DNA from: Sphaerolaimus hirsutus
Lineage: Eukaryota; Nematoda; Chromadorea; Monhysterida; Sphaerolaimidae
Length of the DNA: 64,000 nucleotides
Assembly: GCA_964036195.1 (NCBI GenBank)
Contig: OZ038456.1
Span: forward strand, 12,152,001-12,216,000
Direction of reading: 5' to 3'
A model generated the notes under the pieces. The model had not been told where the DNA came from and made no database searches. It saw only the letters and a program-made list of their open reading frames with translations. The translations under genes were made by a program, and so were the position numbers. This document shows positions 22,484-34,483 of this stretch, piece by piece (position 1 is the stretch's first letter; every line of letters begins with the position of its first letter).

Positions 22484-24112
22484 TTAAATTGATCTTTTCC
22501 GCTTTATGTCATGCAATTTTATTTTGTGTTGCTCAATTGATTCTGAATTTTCCGTAGGTAGTTTAAAAAGAGTTTCCACTCTAGCAGTTGTAGGCAGTGT
22601 TGTTTTATCTTTACTGACCTGATGTAGAGTTGCTAGATTATTTTTTATAGAAATGATTTTAGAAGGTCCAGTATATAAAGGATCCAGTTTACCTCGCAGA
22701 AATGATTTTACCAAAACTATATCTCCCACTTTTAAATCGTCTGAAATACTGACTTTTCTAGCGGAATTGAACCAAGCATTGTATTTTTCTTTTGCTAATT
22801 TCGTAAGCATTTGTGCTTTACGCCAGGTCTGTTGGGGGTTTTCGGTATCCAAAACCGTGGGGGTGAATTGGTTAAATCGGGGTAGTCTGTGAAACATGAG
22901 TAAAAATGGAGGCTTTTTGGTAAGTACCTGTGTCTTCATATTCATTTTCAGAGCAGCAATGGAAGCGTATGCTGGCCAGTCTTTTGAATTATTTTCTGAC
23001 AAGATTATACGTAAGATTGTACAAAGAGATCTAATTGCTCTTTCCACAATGCCATCAGTCTGTGGGTGGTACGTTTGCCCAGTTACATGTTTTACTGAGC
23101 AATTTTTCAAAATTTTTTGAAACTTATTTGATAAAAACTCTGGCGCATTATCTGACACTATTTGCACAGGTGCCCCAAAAATGGCAAATACATTTTTGAT
23201 CAAACTATTTTTTATGTTTTCAGTAGTTCGATTTCGTAATGGCACTGTAATTGTATAGCGAGTCAATGCATCGATAATTACTAACATGTATTTAAAACCT
23301 TTGAATTTAGGTAATTCTGTCATATCGACATGGATTGTATAAAATGGGATATCTGGCGTTGGAGTATTCCCTAAAGAGGCTTTCCCATGGACATGTGGTT
23401 TCATTTGATGGCATTGTGAGCATTTTTTACAAAAATTTTTGATGTCTTTATGCATGTATGGCCAAGCTGCAAAATTTGTTAGTAAGGCTAAAGTTGCAGT
23501 TACGTCTCCATGCGTTGCATATATACCAGCATGCGCTTCTGCAATGAAAGCTGCTTGAAAATGTTAAGGAATCCAGATCACAAATTTTTGTTTCAAATAA
23601 GGTGATAGAATATATACGGTATTATTGTGTATGGTTGCATTGTTGAAAACTACCCCATTTTCGAGCTTTTCTTTTACTTTTTGAATCTCTATGTCTTTTT
23701 GCTGCTCAGCTGCCCAGTCGAAATCACAACCATCAGGTATTTTATCTAATGTGGCTTTTTTGTTTATTTCCTGTTGATTGGAAATGTTTTGAATTTCGTT
23801 AGTTTGTATTTTTTCATTTTCGCTAGTTTGCGTTTCCATAGAGGCATAGATGGATTCTAAATTTGGTGTCAAGTGTGGCAATGAATCTATTAAATCAGCT
23901 GCTTCTAACAAATCTCGATCCTCTTTATTTACCCCTTCATCTATTGGAGATCTACTTAACTGGTCGGCTATTTTGTTGAATTGGGCCAAGCGATGTTCTA
24001 TTCTAACAATTTTATTCTGTAGGTACATTGACCAGCGCTCCAAGATACTATGGTGAGGTGATTTAAAGGCTTGCACAATTCCGGAATTATCGGTTTGAAT
24101 GACTACTTTGCA
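22484..24112 (-). pseudogene. Ty3/Gypsy RNase H C-terminus and integrase, one stop
   Basis: One frame read leftward from about 24112. First comes an RNase H tail (VVIQTDNSG, then EHRLAQFNKIADQLSR), then a linker, the HHCC zinc module (EAHAGIYATHGD...CKKCSQC), and the DDE integrase core with VDMTELP, SDNAPEF and DGIVERA; the second D and the E are separated by 35 residues, as in the family. A GPY/F-like module (LYTGPSKI) follows. A single TAA at about 23561-23563 breaks the frame just before the zinc module. Protease and reverse transcriptase are missing. The final residues (RKRSI) are read from the terminal inverted repeat. Confidence 0.85.
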
Positions 24113-24151
24113 TGCGAGAAGTCCAGGGTTCGATCCCCTGCTCGTCCACCA
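24107..24151 (+). other. 3' half of tRNA-Ala(TGC) with CCA (primer-site relic)
   Basis: It begins exactly at the anticodon loop (TTTGCAT), then the anticodon-stem strand GCGAG, variable loop AAGTC, T-arm CAGGG-TTCGATC-CCCTG, acceptor strand CTCGTCC, discriminator A and CCA. There is no 5' half. Because CCA is not encoded in animal nuclear tRNA genes, this must have been copied from a mature tRNA. On the minus strand it sits 2 bp inside the LTR-like segment, where a retroelement primer-binding site belongs, but is 45 nt long rather than the usual 18 or so. Confidence 0.8.
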
Positions 24152-24153
24152 GT

Positions 24154-24290
24154 TGTAAACGCGAAGAGTTGTAGTTTCACGTTTATTGGGTATGTCGTAA
24201 CTCTACTGTGTATCACCAGTAGCTGAGTATTTACAATACATAAAGCAGAAAAGATCAATTTAAGTCATATCACAAATCAAGGATCTAACA
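24154..24290 (-). repeat. 137-bp LTR-like segment
   Basis: On the minus strand it starts TGTTAGATCC and ends GTTTACA, followed by AC and the primer-site relic. Its first 53 bases are repeated in opposite orientation at 22457-22509. Confidence 0.6.
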
Positions 24291-24596
24291 TCGGCGTACA
24301 TGATACTCTGCCCTTGCACTGATTTATGTCTCGTGTTGGAAGCGTGCCAATGATTATTAAATCATGCGATTTCTGTAAAAAGATGAAAAAGTTAATCGAT
24401 GTGAATATGTTAATGAATAACATAACAACGATCAATTTTGTTATCTCTTTTTGAAACTCGCACGCGTTAACCATCGTTGGCACACTTCCAGCGGGAACCA
24501 CGCGTGCAAGGTTTAAAGTAACCGGAGTATACCAGTATTATATTTACCTAGTATTATATTTACCTTGTTGTAAATACTGTGCCGAATACTCAGCGG

Positions 24597-25227
24597 TAGG
24601 GTTAGAAAAACTCTTTTTTGAAAATCTTCTGGAAATTTTTTTTTTAAATCGCCGGGGCCAAAATTAGTCCCATTTCTCTCGAAAATCGCCTCTGAGGGTG
24701 ATAAAACACATGTAAAATGATAGGCAGTGTACAGTTATTCTTTCTGTGGTGAACTCGGCAGACTTTTTGGAAGTCATTGTTCTAAGGAATTTTTGTATGA
24801 GTGTGAATACTCAGACTTGGCACTGTTCAAGTTCTTGCGTTTCATACAAACAATATAAAATATGCGAATAAAATTTCATTGACTATTTGCAATTGTGTTT
24901 GCAGAAATTGCATGTTTTTGCCAAGAACACAATAAATTCATGTTTCCATTCATGTTTGATATAAAAATCACATAGCAAAACAATTTATACTTCCCCCAAT
25001 CATTCACAGCCTATATTACATGCTCAAAAGCACAAAGAAATGGGTGCTACACCACCAAATTCCTTGTAAAAGCCATGAAAAAGGCAACTGGTGGATTGCT
25101 TGCATGAAACTGTGTGCATGCGCGCAAATTTTTTGCATTTTACCTAGTGCATGAGTACCAAATTTTTTCCCCAGCGATATAAAAAAAAATCAGTGCAGGG
25201 GCTAAAAAAAATCGCTTGCCAACCCTA
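24597..25227. mobile_element. hAT-type MITE, TAGGGTTGGC group
   Basis: Begins TAGGGTTAGAAAAACTC and ends GCTTGCCAACCCTA. Target copies CTCAGCGG (24589-24596) and CTCGGCGG (25228-25235) differ at one base. Its core is related, in opposite orientation, to that of 52337-53021. Confidence 0.75.
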
Positions 25228-25307
25228 CTCGGCGGACCGCAAAGTATTCGCAGAATCTGACCATAGTTAAACAAATGAAATCTTGTGATATATTTCGTAA
25301 TTAGGTA

Positions 25308-25716
25308 TACCGTATTACCTCGAATTATCCCCCCCCCCTTGAATTAACCCCCCCTCGAAATACCCCCCTAAAATTCGGCTGAAAAAATAATAACCCCCCC
25401 CCCTCGAAATACCCCCCCTAACATTGAGTGAAAAGAGAACGTACATCTACATGACAAATACTGCAGTTTGTTATCTGTACAATGGAGAACACACGTTAAA
25501 ACTGAAGATTGAGTGACGTTAGGGAAGGGTTTATGTGCATATACAGTACCTATAAAGACATATACATCTATGTAATTGTTTGATTTTTCTACGTCCGAGT
25601 ATGGGGAATTTCCGAAAGTTTCTGGCGAAATAATAGACCCCCCCTCGAATTATCCCCCCTCAAGTTTTGCTGGCGAAATAATAAACCGCCTGGGGGTATT
25701 TCAAGGTAATACGGTA
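25308..25716. mobile_element. C/G-rich TA-flanked MITE, well-preserved copy
   Basis: TACCGTATTACCTCGAATTA at the left and the inverse TTTCAAGGTAATACGGTA at the right, TA on both sides. Subterminal runs of C alternate with TTGAATTA / TCGAAATA on both halves. This is the reference copy for the family here. Confidence 0.85.
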
Positions 25717-25805
25717 TATCCCATAGTAAAAATGAAAAATTGTGTTGAAAAAACTGTATAAATTTTGGTTCATTATTCAGTTGGGTTACTGTTATGTGGC
25801 GATTA

Positions 25806-26321
25806 ACGATGGCAAACCCTCCAGAAAAAAGTATTTAAATTTTAAAGTATTTTTTCTGAAATGACTTTTTGAATTTTTGAATTTTTCCCCAAAACAGTTT
25901 TCGAATTTTAGAATTTAGTTTTCCAATTTTCGAATTTTTTGTGTAGTTTTCAAATTTTTTGGTAGTTTTCGAATTTTATTGGTTAGTTTTCAAATTTTTT
26001 TGAATAGTTTTCGAATTTTTTGAAAAAATTGTATTCAAAACTTACCTGAACTCAGAACTCAACGTTTTACGTCTTTATTTCAGCTCAGACACACCGCAAG
26101 TCAATTGTCAAATCATTTAGAACGTTGAACTTAAGAATACGTATCAATGCCTTGAATTACCTAAAAAATTCGAAAAGTCTTTTCGAATCTTTTGAAAAGA
26201 ACCGATTTTTGTGTATTTTTTTCACCACGTGCTCAAAAATTCAAAAAGTCCAAAAAAATTCAAAAATTCGAAAATTTGAAAACGTTTTCAAATTTTCAAA
26301 TCTTTTTTCGCCATTGTTAGC
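25806..26321. mobile_element. hAT-type MITE with TTCGAATTTT arrays
   Basis: Perfect 8-bp target copies GGCGATTA at 25798-25805 and 26322-26329. Inverted ends ACGATGGCAAA / TTTTCGCCATTGT. The subterminal arrays are repeats of TTTTCGAATTTT on the left and AAAAATTCGAAAA on the right. Confidence 0.8.
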
Positions 26322-26329
26322 GGCGATTA

Positions 26330-26725
26330 CAGCTCGGGTGTAAAATTCCAGCGTAATATTCCATCGCAAAAGTGATTACATGAAAGTGGATGATGATACA
26401 GGTCTGCAATTTTCCATGGACAATATGTTTATCAATACCTATCATTGTGACCAAGGGTCATCATACACGGTCACTCCTATTAGATTCTGAAAATTTAAAA
26501 ATTTCAATTTTACATTGAAATTTTATGCCAACTGATGAAAAATCAATTGATAAATCAGCTACGCCAGGTGATTGCATGCAATGACATAGGGTAGAATTGA
26601 TTTTTCTTCAGCTGACGTAAAACTATAATGTAAAAGAGAAATTTTTGAATTTTCACAATCAAATGGCAGTGACTGTGGACGATGACTGGGGTATGTGCCT
26701 CATGGCATCCAAACTGCATAGCATC
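26330..26725. repeat. Dispersed repeat segment
   Basis: 'aaaattccagcgtaatattcc...gtggatgatgatacagg' is shared with 10910-10975 and loosely with 39485-39575. No gene is seen. Confidence 0.45.
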
Positions 26726-28216
26726 TGGACCCGGATAGCATGGATTTCCCCCGCTTAGCATCTAAACCCGCTTAGCACCTATCCAGTGCCAGGTGCTAAG
26801 CGGGCGGTGGCGTAGGTGGCTGGCTGGCTGGGGCCAGGTGCCAAGCGAGTAGGACTATTTATTACTTTACTTTGAGCATTGCGGGCTGCCGCACGCCTGT
26901 GCATGCATGGTGTCCCAAAACGAATTCTGACAAAAAATGTTGTTTTTTTTCAAAAATTCATGCTGAACCTTTACTTGCACAGCGGGAATATAACTTTCTG
27001 AACCTGTCAACCTGCAACTTATTTTTATAGGAGTACACCTGTTTATCCAGTCCAGTGTATCATGTGCACAAAAAGTATGAATTCAAAATGTTTAAAAATT
27101 ATAATTTTTTTCCAATTATTGTTTTCAGGTGTCATGTTTCTCTGCATTTTTTATTTAAATGCAAATATGAGTACAGTTTGAAATGGGGAAGAAGGGGAAT
27201 TTTAACCCATTTACAAGGTGGCCAACATTCGTGCATTCCTAGTTTCCTAGTTTAGTGCATATGGCTAAATTTCAATCAAACACAGTATTCAGATGAAGAC
27301 AACACTAGATATATTGATCAATATTTTATTTCACATCTCAAATTGGCTGATTTTGAGAAAATAAAATAAAATATGATTCCACAAAATCTGTAAAAAATAT
27401 CTTATTTGACCATCTATTTCTAAGCCACCATGTACACAACATTCAATGCATATCTCACCACACTACCCAGATCAATTTGAGTGTTGCCCCTTAACACTGA
27501 AGTTTTTCACATGCATGGTGTCCCAAAATGCAATTCCCACAAAAAATAGCTTGATAAAAATTCATTATAGTAGCCACTCTTACAGGGTTACTAAAGATTT
27601 GTATTTATGAATTTGCATGGGCATGCATGTATCTACTCTTCTTCCACATTTACAATGGTACTCATATTTGCATTTTTATTAAAAAATTCAGAGACACTTG
27701 ACATTGTATTTGTGAATTTGCATGGGCATGCATGTATCTACCCTTCTTCCCCATTTCAAACTGTACTCTTATTTGCATTTAAATAAAAAAATTGCACGAC
27801 ACATGAAATATGAAAACAATAATTGGAAAAAAATTGAAATTTTTACACATTTTGAATTCATTTTGTTGTGCACATGATACACTGGACTGGATAAACAGGT
27901 GTACTCCTATAAAAATAAGCTGCAGGGTGACAGGTTCAGCAAGTAATATTCCAGCTGTGCAAGTAAAGGTTTGGCATGAATTTTTGGAAAAAACAACAAC
28001 TTTTTTGTCAGAATTCATTTTGGGACACCATGCATGCACAGGCGCGCGGCAGCCCGCAATGCTCAAAGTAAAGTAATAAATAGTCCTACTCGCTTGGCAC
28101 CTGGCCCCAGCCGTCCGCTTGGCACCTACGCCACCACCCGCTTAGCACCTGGCACTGGATAGGTGCTAAGCGGGTTTAGATGCTAAGTGGGGGGAAATCC
28201 ATGCTATCTGGGTCCA
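26726..28216. mobile_element. 1.5-kb foldback element
   Basis: Ends TGGACCCGGATAGCATGG and the inverse. The arms (26726-27260 and 27640-28216) share GGTGCTAAGCGGG, CATGCATGGTGTCCCAAAA and TGTTTATCCAGTCCAGTGTA. The centre is AT-rich. No coding content. Confidence 0.8.
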
Positions 28217-28969
28217 GGGGCTAGATTTAATTCTCGTGTAATGCGCCCTACATGCATGTAATGCACCTGAAATCGGGTGGCCTCCCGACAAGTTTATTAC
28301 AGTTGCCTAACATGCATGCACTTCCCGAAAACGCATTTCAATTGCGTGTCGGGAAGTGTGTGTCAGGTGTAGGGCATAGCGAAGTCAATTAAACAGAAAA
28401 ATTATGAAAACAAAAAAGAAAAATATGCAATGAGAAAAAATAAATGAAATGGAAATGGATAAATGGAACTAATTTACGACGTAAATAACTTTGAAAATAA
28501 ACACAGCCATAAACTAATCAAGATGATAATTTCGTATCAATTTTTGTGTGATTGCTCACTGATATGAATACACACACTATGCAGCACCGCACACTGCAAT
28601 TTTAAGCTCCGTTCAAATGTTTTTTTTTACAAGAATAAGGGTAAGAAAGGAACAAATAAAATAAAATATGTAAGAATCAAATTGTTCCTTTCTTATTTGT
28701 GTTCTGTAAAACAATTGTGTGGTTTTGTGGTGTGTGCACTGTAAATATGTACATGTTTAAACTGTGTGCCTGTACCACTACATAGCTAATGCACAGTGCA
28801 CGTTGTTGCACACACACAGACACGCTTACTCCCTGCCAGCCCTTAGAATTTTGAAAGCCTATCCAGGATACATGGTGGCTCATTATACATTGCAGATGTG
28901 TGATTGCATGTATTCCAATTAGCGTTCCAAAAATAAGTGTTTCTCAGAAAATATTATTAAATATAATGG
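28217..28969. other. Unassigned
   Basis: 28230-28380 has a partial inverted motif (CTTCCCGA / TCGGGAAGTG). The rest is AT-rich with no supported feature. Confidence 0.35.
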
Positions 28970-30220
28970 GCCTACACACACTAGTTTTCCGCGTGACTTT
29001 CGTGGGAAAACTCAATTTAGTTTTCCCATTGTGCAGGCAACAGATGCAAGAGGCCGCCATTTGCAATTTTTTTATGATGATCCCTTTGTGACACCCATTT
29101 GGGAAAACTGTGAAAAAATGGTGAAAGTTTAATGAGTTTTGCACCATAAAAAAATTGATTTCCGGAACATTATTTATGTTGCATGTTATACACTATGTGA
29201 AACTGTATATATATGTACATTTTTGTGCTTCCAGTTACTTTTGTTCTTTCTTAAATAATTTTTGAAAATCATGAATATAATAATTTTTATAAAATCATTG
29301 GTTACTTTGTAATACTTGTAAATTTAGAGCCATGTACAGTTTTTTTCTCTCTTTTATTTGATACTAATCACACACTGTTATTACCACAGTTTGAAAAATG
29401 AATGAATTTAACATGTATGACATAAAAAAATCAATAAAATTTTAATCACTTGGCAATCAGCTGCAATTTTTTCACATGAGGCACAGCATGTATTCAGTAT
29501 ATCGTCAAAAAAAGGTGATATATCTACACCATAAAAAACAAAACAAAAAGTATTTTTCAATTTCTTTTACTAAAACATGTCCTAAAAATTGAATTTTTTA
29601 CCCTGAGCGCTCATTAGACTTTTTTTGAAAGACCAAAATATGCAGGGAACACATGAAATCCAAATCAAGCATTAATCACGAACTCAACTAATTGTATAGT
29701 TGAAAAGCTAAAATATTTAGTTTTCCCACGTTGCATGCAGAAGGTGAAAAATAATTTACACTTGGTAGTAAAATTTTCATTTAGCTTTTCACTTATTACC
29801 AATTCATGCAGCACACACATGAACAATCAAAACCTGTCATAAAAAAATATAAAAACCATAATATTCAACAATTTCGCCAATTTATCCACAGCAGAACCCC
29901 CTCTGGAGTCTTCATCCACTCCTTCAGTTTCTCTCTCAACCCTGTGGTCACGCTTGCGTCGTTGATCACCATGTTGCACGTTATCCAGCCCGTTATACAC
30001 ATCCCTCCAGTCCAACTGCATTATTTAGCATACATTCTTTGTAAAAAAACATGTTAAAACAGTGATAAATGTAAAACAAAAACAAAACAAACTGTGTGGT
30101 CGCAAAGCATTTGTTCATCTGGAGTGCGCAGTGGTGCTTTCTCATTCCCCATCTGGTGGCAGTCACAAACTGTGTAAAATCACTGTGTAAAATGGCAAGT
30201 GTCATGCGAGGTGTCAAAAC

Positions 30221-30496
30221 TAGGGTGTCAACTTTCCATTTTCCGTTTATGCTTTCCACAGGCAAATTTTTTTCCATTTCTGCTTCCATTTTCTGGCTCA
30301 CTTGTCTGCTTTTCAAAAAAAATTCATTTTTCAGCTCAATTTTCTCTTTCTGTTTCAAGTATTTCTGTTTCAGTGAAACTGGTAAACATGCATGCAAGTT
30401 CTCAATTTTGTAAATTTTTGTATTTCCAGCATAATTACAGCAAATTTTTCAATTTTCATTGCTGTTTTCCACCAAAAAGTTTTTGTTGACAGCCTC
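30221..30496. mobile_element. Degraded TTTCCG-array hAT-type MITE
   Basis: Starts TAGGGTGTCAACTTTCC and ends GTTGACAGCCT. The body has TTCCATTTTCTGGCTC-like words. It is a decayed relative of 5094-5606. Confidence 0.6.
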
Positions 30497-31559
30497 AGTA
30501 TCAATGAATAAAATCCTTTGAAGTTGTAGTAACGTGTGCCAATGTCTGAAATGTACAATTTTTACAAAAAATGCCAAAAATATCATGTCAAAGTTCAGTT
30601 GAGTTTTCCTAACATGACGTTATTTGTGCTAAACTACTATTTCTTTACTGTCACCATGGTTGTCACCATGAAAACCATGTGAAAACTCAAAAATTTGAAA
30701 AAACTATTACTCATTTAATACATATTTTTAAGTGCCCATCTCTCTACACAAAATAGAGGAAAAAATTCTGCATAAGACCTCCAAATTTCACATCTCTGGT
30801 CCATTCATGTCTCATTTAAAGATACTTTTTCAAAGTGGCCACCCGTGTGAAAACTCACCGATATGGTGACAAAAATGGCGACATTTTGACACCATTTTTG
30901 TTGCCATGGCGACAGTTTTCCACAGCGGCTTGCATATTGTGAAAACTGCCGACACATGTGGCGACATTTCTTGTTGCCACCTGTCGCCACCTGTCGCCAT
31001 GTGTCACCAGTTTTCACAACATGTATGCATACTGTTCCCATAATGACAGTCAAAGTGGAAAACTGCTTCATGCATTGCAAAAACTGCTATTGAGCCAAGG
31101 AATATTGTCAACATGCTGGCACATTGTGAAAACTCAACATGCATTTTTTAAACAGTGCAAACAGTGTTATTTGTAATTACTGGTGAATGAGAATAGCAGT
31201 GTTTACTTTTGAAGTCATTTTATTTGAGTTTGTTTAATTCATTTGGAAATTGGTTTAGCAAGTAGTTTGTGAAGTACTTAGTTAAGTAGTTAAATGTTGT
31301 GCAATTAGTGAGTAACTAGTTCCTCTCTTGTTACAACATTGATATAGTTTCATACACACTTGCAAATTTCCAATACAGTCACTTATTCAATCTCATTCAC
31401 TTTTTGAAGTTTGTGCAATACAATTACAGCTATAAAAAGCTCAAGAAATATGGTCAAAATACTTTAATCATGTTTTTGTTTGTAATGTTTGTGTTCCCAT
31501 AACATTTTTCAAAATTCTGATCCTAATGCATGATTCCATTTACTAAGGCATTATTCACA

Positions 31560-31988
31560 TACCATATTTCCTCAAAATACCCACAGGGGGTTTATTTTTT
31601 CAGAGTGGAAATTTTGAGGGGGGTATTTCGAGGGGGGTGAGGCTTATTCGAGGGGGGGGTACTATTTCATCAGAAATTTTCAGGAAATTCATAGTAAACA
31701 GTATGCTTTTTCATACCCAGAACTGGTAATAAACATGGGTAAATAGGATATATCGGGACATATTGGGTATTTAGACGTACATCTGTACACATATTAATGT
31801 ATATGTGTATCTGCGATGCAAATTGGCATCAATAAATACATCATGTACATTGCATACATGATGTATGTCATTCCAGACAGGGGGTATTTCGAGGGGGGGT
31901 TATTTTTTCCTTGGCTCGAAAACACCTGGGTATATTTCGAGGGGGGGGGGTTAATGCAAGGGGGGGTGTAATTCAAGGAAATACGGTA
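31560..31988. mobile_element. C/G-rich MITE
   Basis: TACCATATTTCCTCAAAATA at the left, GGAAATACGGTA at the right, G-rich subterminal runs, and a central TACATCATGTACATTGC shared with 13360 and 43025. Confidence 0.75.
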
Positions 31989-32279
31989 CATTATTCTCAA
32001 AAACATTCATTGCTGTCTTTTTACAATTGTATTGTCTGTAATATTTCTCTCATATGTAAAAAGTTAAATGGAAGACAACAGGTGTGTACATGATATTTTT
32101 CTTAAAAATATACAATGAAAAACAGTAACAAATATCAAGCATGAAAAATTAACAAAATCAAAAACAAATGTATCACATGTAAAGCACAAAAATAGTAAAT
32201 ATGTATCTGATAAAGCATGATTTCAGTAGTTTCACAGATTAAACTGTGTTGATACAACATCACATTTGTTCACATTGCC

Positions 32280-32309
32280 CTCCTCCTCCTCTTCCTCCTC
32301 CTCCTCCTG
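32280..32309. repeat. CTC/CCT microsatellite
   Basis: CTCCTCCTCTTCCTCCTCC-type run. Confidence 0.85.
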
Positions 32310-32742
32310 TCTGCATGTCAAAAATGGCTGTGGTAAATTGCTAGTTCAACAGAGTTGCTTACACAGCAAAGTTTGTCAGTTTTCACTTATTGCATTCACA
32401 TGTCGAAAATTGAATTATAGTTGTCCATGGTGACAATGGCGACAATGGCGACATGTCGCCATGTGGTATGGCAACATTCAAGAAGTGCTGCCATACCACA
32501 TGGCGACATTTTCCATTCAGTTTTCCACTGTTGCATTCATGTTGGGAAAAATTGTGACTTGCCGAAACCAACACACACTTTTTTCCACCTCTAAATTTTA
32601 TTTCATGCAAGATGGGAAAACTGAATGGCGACATGTCGCCATTTGAGTTTTCCCAAGCGTCACGCGGAAAACTAGTGTGTGTAGGCACAATATCAGAAAA
32701 TCTCTATAAAAAAATCAAATTAAATCTCTCTGAAAAACCCCA

Positions 32743-32936
32743 GGGGGCAGTCCCAAGCCCTGTAAAGTGTAAAGTAAAGTGTTAAATGTAAAGTCAAATG
32801 CAAAGTCAAGTGTCAATCAAAACAAAAAAGAAAAGATTTTATTACTGAACTTTGCATGACAATTGACACTTTACTTTGCATTTGACTTTACATTTGACAC
32901 TTTACTTTACACTTTACAGGGCTTGGGATTGGCACC
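32743..32936. mobile_element. CTGTAAAG-family MITE, short intact copy
   Basis: GGGGCAGTCCCAAGCCCTG at the left, CAGGGCTTGGGATTGGCACC at the right, and perfectly mirrored GTAAAGTGTAAAGTAAAG / CTTTACTTTACACTTTAC just inside. Each end carries CTGTAAAG or its inverse CTTTACAG, meaning a GT donor-like and an AG acceptor-like word at opposite ends. Confidence 0.75.
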
Positions 32937-33979
32937 TGATATAGATTGCATTTAGTTTCACATTCATATCTGTGCACGTGAAACATTAATTGCGCAGTTA
33001 TCCGGATCCATTTATCTACCTCCCAGTAGTTTTCATATGCATGGAAAAAGCTCATTCCACCAGCGGATTATACCGCATTAAGTCATGATCAGGCGCTGAG
33101 AAACACTTCAAAAGCAGCACCACTCCGCCTCATCGATGCCTACCATATTCTTTAATCGACCCTTTTTAGGCCCAGCGCTGGCTTTTGCATTACATTTGCT
33201 GCATGTCCATTCTTGCATTTAGACAGTGTTTAATCAGTAAAATATCAACACTGAAAAAGTGCCATTATAAGGGAACTTCATTTCATACCACTACAGTATT
33301 TGTTACAGTCTGAAATGTTTCATAAAAGCCAGTAAAATGTGAAATAATGCATGAAAATGACAAATAAATTGATCTAAATGTGAATACAGTGGTGTTTTCT
33401 AATGTTCAACAGTGAGAGCCCTTTCTAAACAAATTTTTACGCTTACACTTTTACACTTTCCTAGGTATTTTTAAAATACCTTACACTTTTGGTGTCCATA
33501 CTCAAAATTTGGAAAGTGTATTTACGCTTACACTTACACTTTCCAAAAATACCGGTATTTAAACAACTCTGCTTATACGGAAGGTATTTTTAAAATACGA
33601 AGGAATACGTAAAAAAAAACGTAAATGTAAAAAAGTTTATATGCATACTTTTTACCATTGTGCTTTGGAAAATAGCATTATGTTCACTTTTAGATGTTTC
33701 AATCGATGATTTCCATGCAATATCTTTATGTTTTAGCACTACATGCTCTAAATATCACCAACAATAAGTGCAGCAATCATAACAAATGATAATGTTCAAA
33801 AACACAGCCAACATAATGGGATAAACTTTACTTCACATTTTTTTATTGTATATTTTACATTTCTTTCACTAATTCTATTAGAATTTGTAGTCAGTTTAGG
33901 ACAAAATACAGTTACATTCTCTGTGCGGTATCGACTCCGGTCGATAGAGAATAGTGGCTATGTATTGGAGTGTATTTAT
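32937..33979. other. Mostly unassigned; fragment of the CAGAGTTG MITE
   Basis: 33435-33575 has TTTACGCTTACACTTTT and AAAATACCGGTATTTAAACAACTCTG, a decayed right half of the 33980-34483 family. The rest has no recognised feature. Confidence 0.45.
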
Positions 33980-34483
33980 CAGAGTTGGAAAAACGTATTT
34001 ACATTTACACGAAATACCCGGTTATTTGGGTATTTATATTTACATTTACGTTTATGTTTTCCAAAAATACAATTACGTTTTGTTACGTTTTCCTGGCACA
34101 ATTACCCGGGTACCAGAGAAAACGTAAAAATCGTATGGAAAATGCACAAAAACAGTGCATTTTTGAACTTTTTGCTGATACAATACGTACAATTTATGTT
34201 TTTGGCCAATTATCTTCTCAATTGTTTGATAAATAACATAGGTAAGCAAGAATGTGATCGTATTAGCAGAGAAATGGTTGAAATAGGAAAAACGAAAGTG
34301 TTTTCCAATGCACTTGATCATGGGTGGTGCACCTCAAAGAAATTTTTACGTTTATGTTTTTTTTACGTTTACCCGGGTATTTTAGAAGTATTTTACGTTT
34401 TCAGTATTGATACTCACAATTTCGAAAAGTTGATTACGTTTACGTTTACGTTTTCCAAAAATACCAGTATTTGTACAACTCTG
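33980..34483. mobile_element. hAT-type MITE with TTTACG arrays
   Basis: CAGAGTTGGAAAAACG ... TTTGTACAACTCTG with perfect 8-bp target copies GTATTTAT at 33972-33979 and 34484-34491. Same family as 11246-12211, about half the size. A 191-codon frame on the plus strand is a by-product of the arrays. Confidence 0.85.

Larger units (their letters stand above)
22457..24290 (-). mobile_element. Ty3/Gypsy-derived element with inverted termini
   Basis: Bounded by TGTTAGATCCTTGATTTGTG at 22457 and its inverse ending at 24290. About 53 bp are inverted at the two ends. A perfect 5-bp target duplication TCGGC lies at 22452-22456 and 24291-24295. It contains an RNase H tail and integrase on the minus strand (22484-24112), the 3' half of tRNA-Ala plus CCA (24107-24151), and a 137-bp TG...CA segment (24154-24290) that looks like an LTR. 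Gag, protease and most of the reverse transcriptase are absent. An ordinary LTR element has direct, not inverted, ends. The structure is therefore either a reverse-transcription rearrangement or a Ginger-like DNA transposon, a group known to combine a Gypsy-type integrase with TGTNR inverted ends. Confidence 0.75.
22449..24534. mobile_element. 246-bp TA-flanked MITE split by a nested retroelement fragment
   Basis: The left end TACTCGGC at 22449 and the right end ACCGGAGTA near 24532 are inverted and flanked by TA. Without the insertion it would be about 246 bp. The same element occurs at 51109-52144, there split by a hAT MITE. Shared interior includes ACATGATACTCTGCCC and CATCGTTGGCACACTTCCAG. 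Confidence 0.7.
28970..32686. mobile_element. 3.7-kb element with long inverted termini, several nested insertions
   Basis: Left end GCCTACACACACTAGTTTTC, right end the inverse (GAAAACTAGTGTGTGTAGGC). Inside both ends are GGGAAAACTCAA / TTGAGTTTTCCC words, and GTGGCGACA / TGTCGCCAC arrays at 30840-31010 and 32425-32645. Nested units include 30221-30496 and 31560-31988. No reading frame resembling a transposase was found, so it appears non-autonomous. Confidence 0.65.

Noticed and set aside
23850-24056. 68-codon plus-strand frame
   Set aside because: It is the antisense of the RNase H-linker coding region.
24107-24151. A tRNA-Ala gene
   Set aside because: The 5' half is absent and CCA is present, so it is a copied fragment, not a gene.
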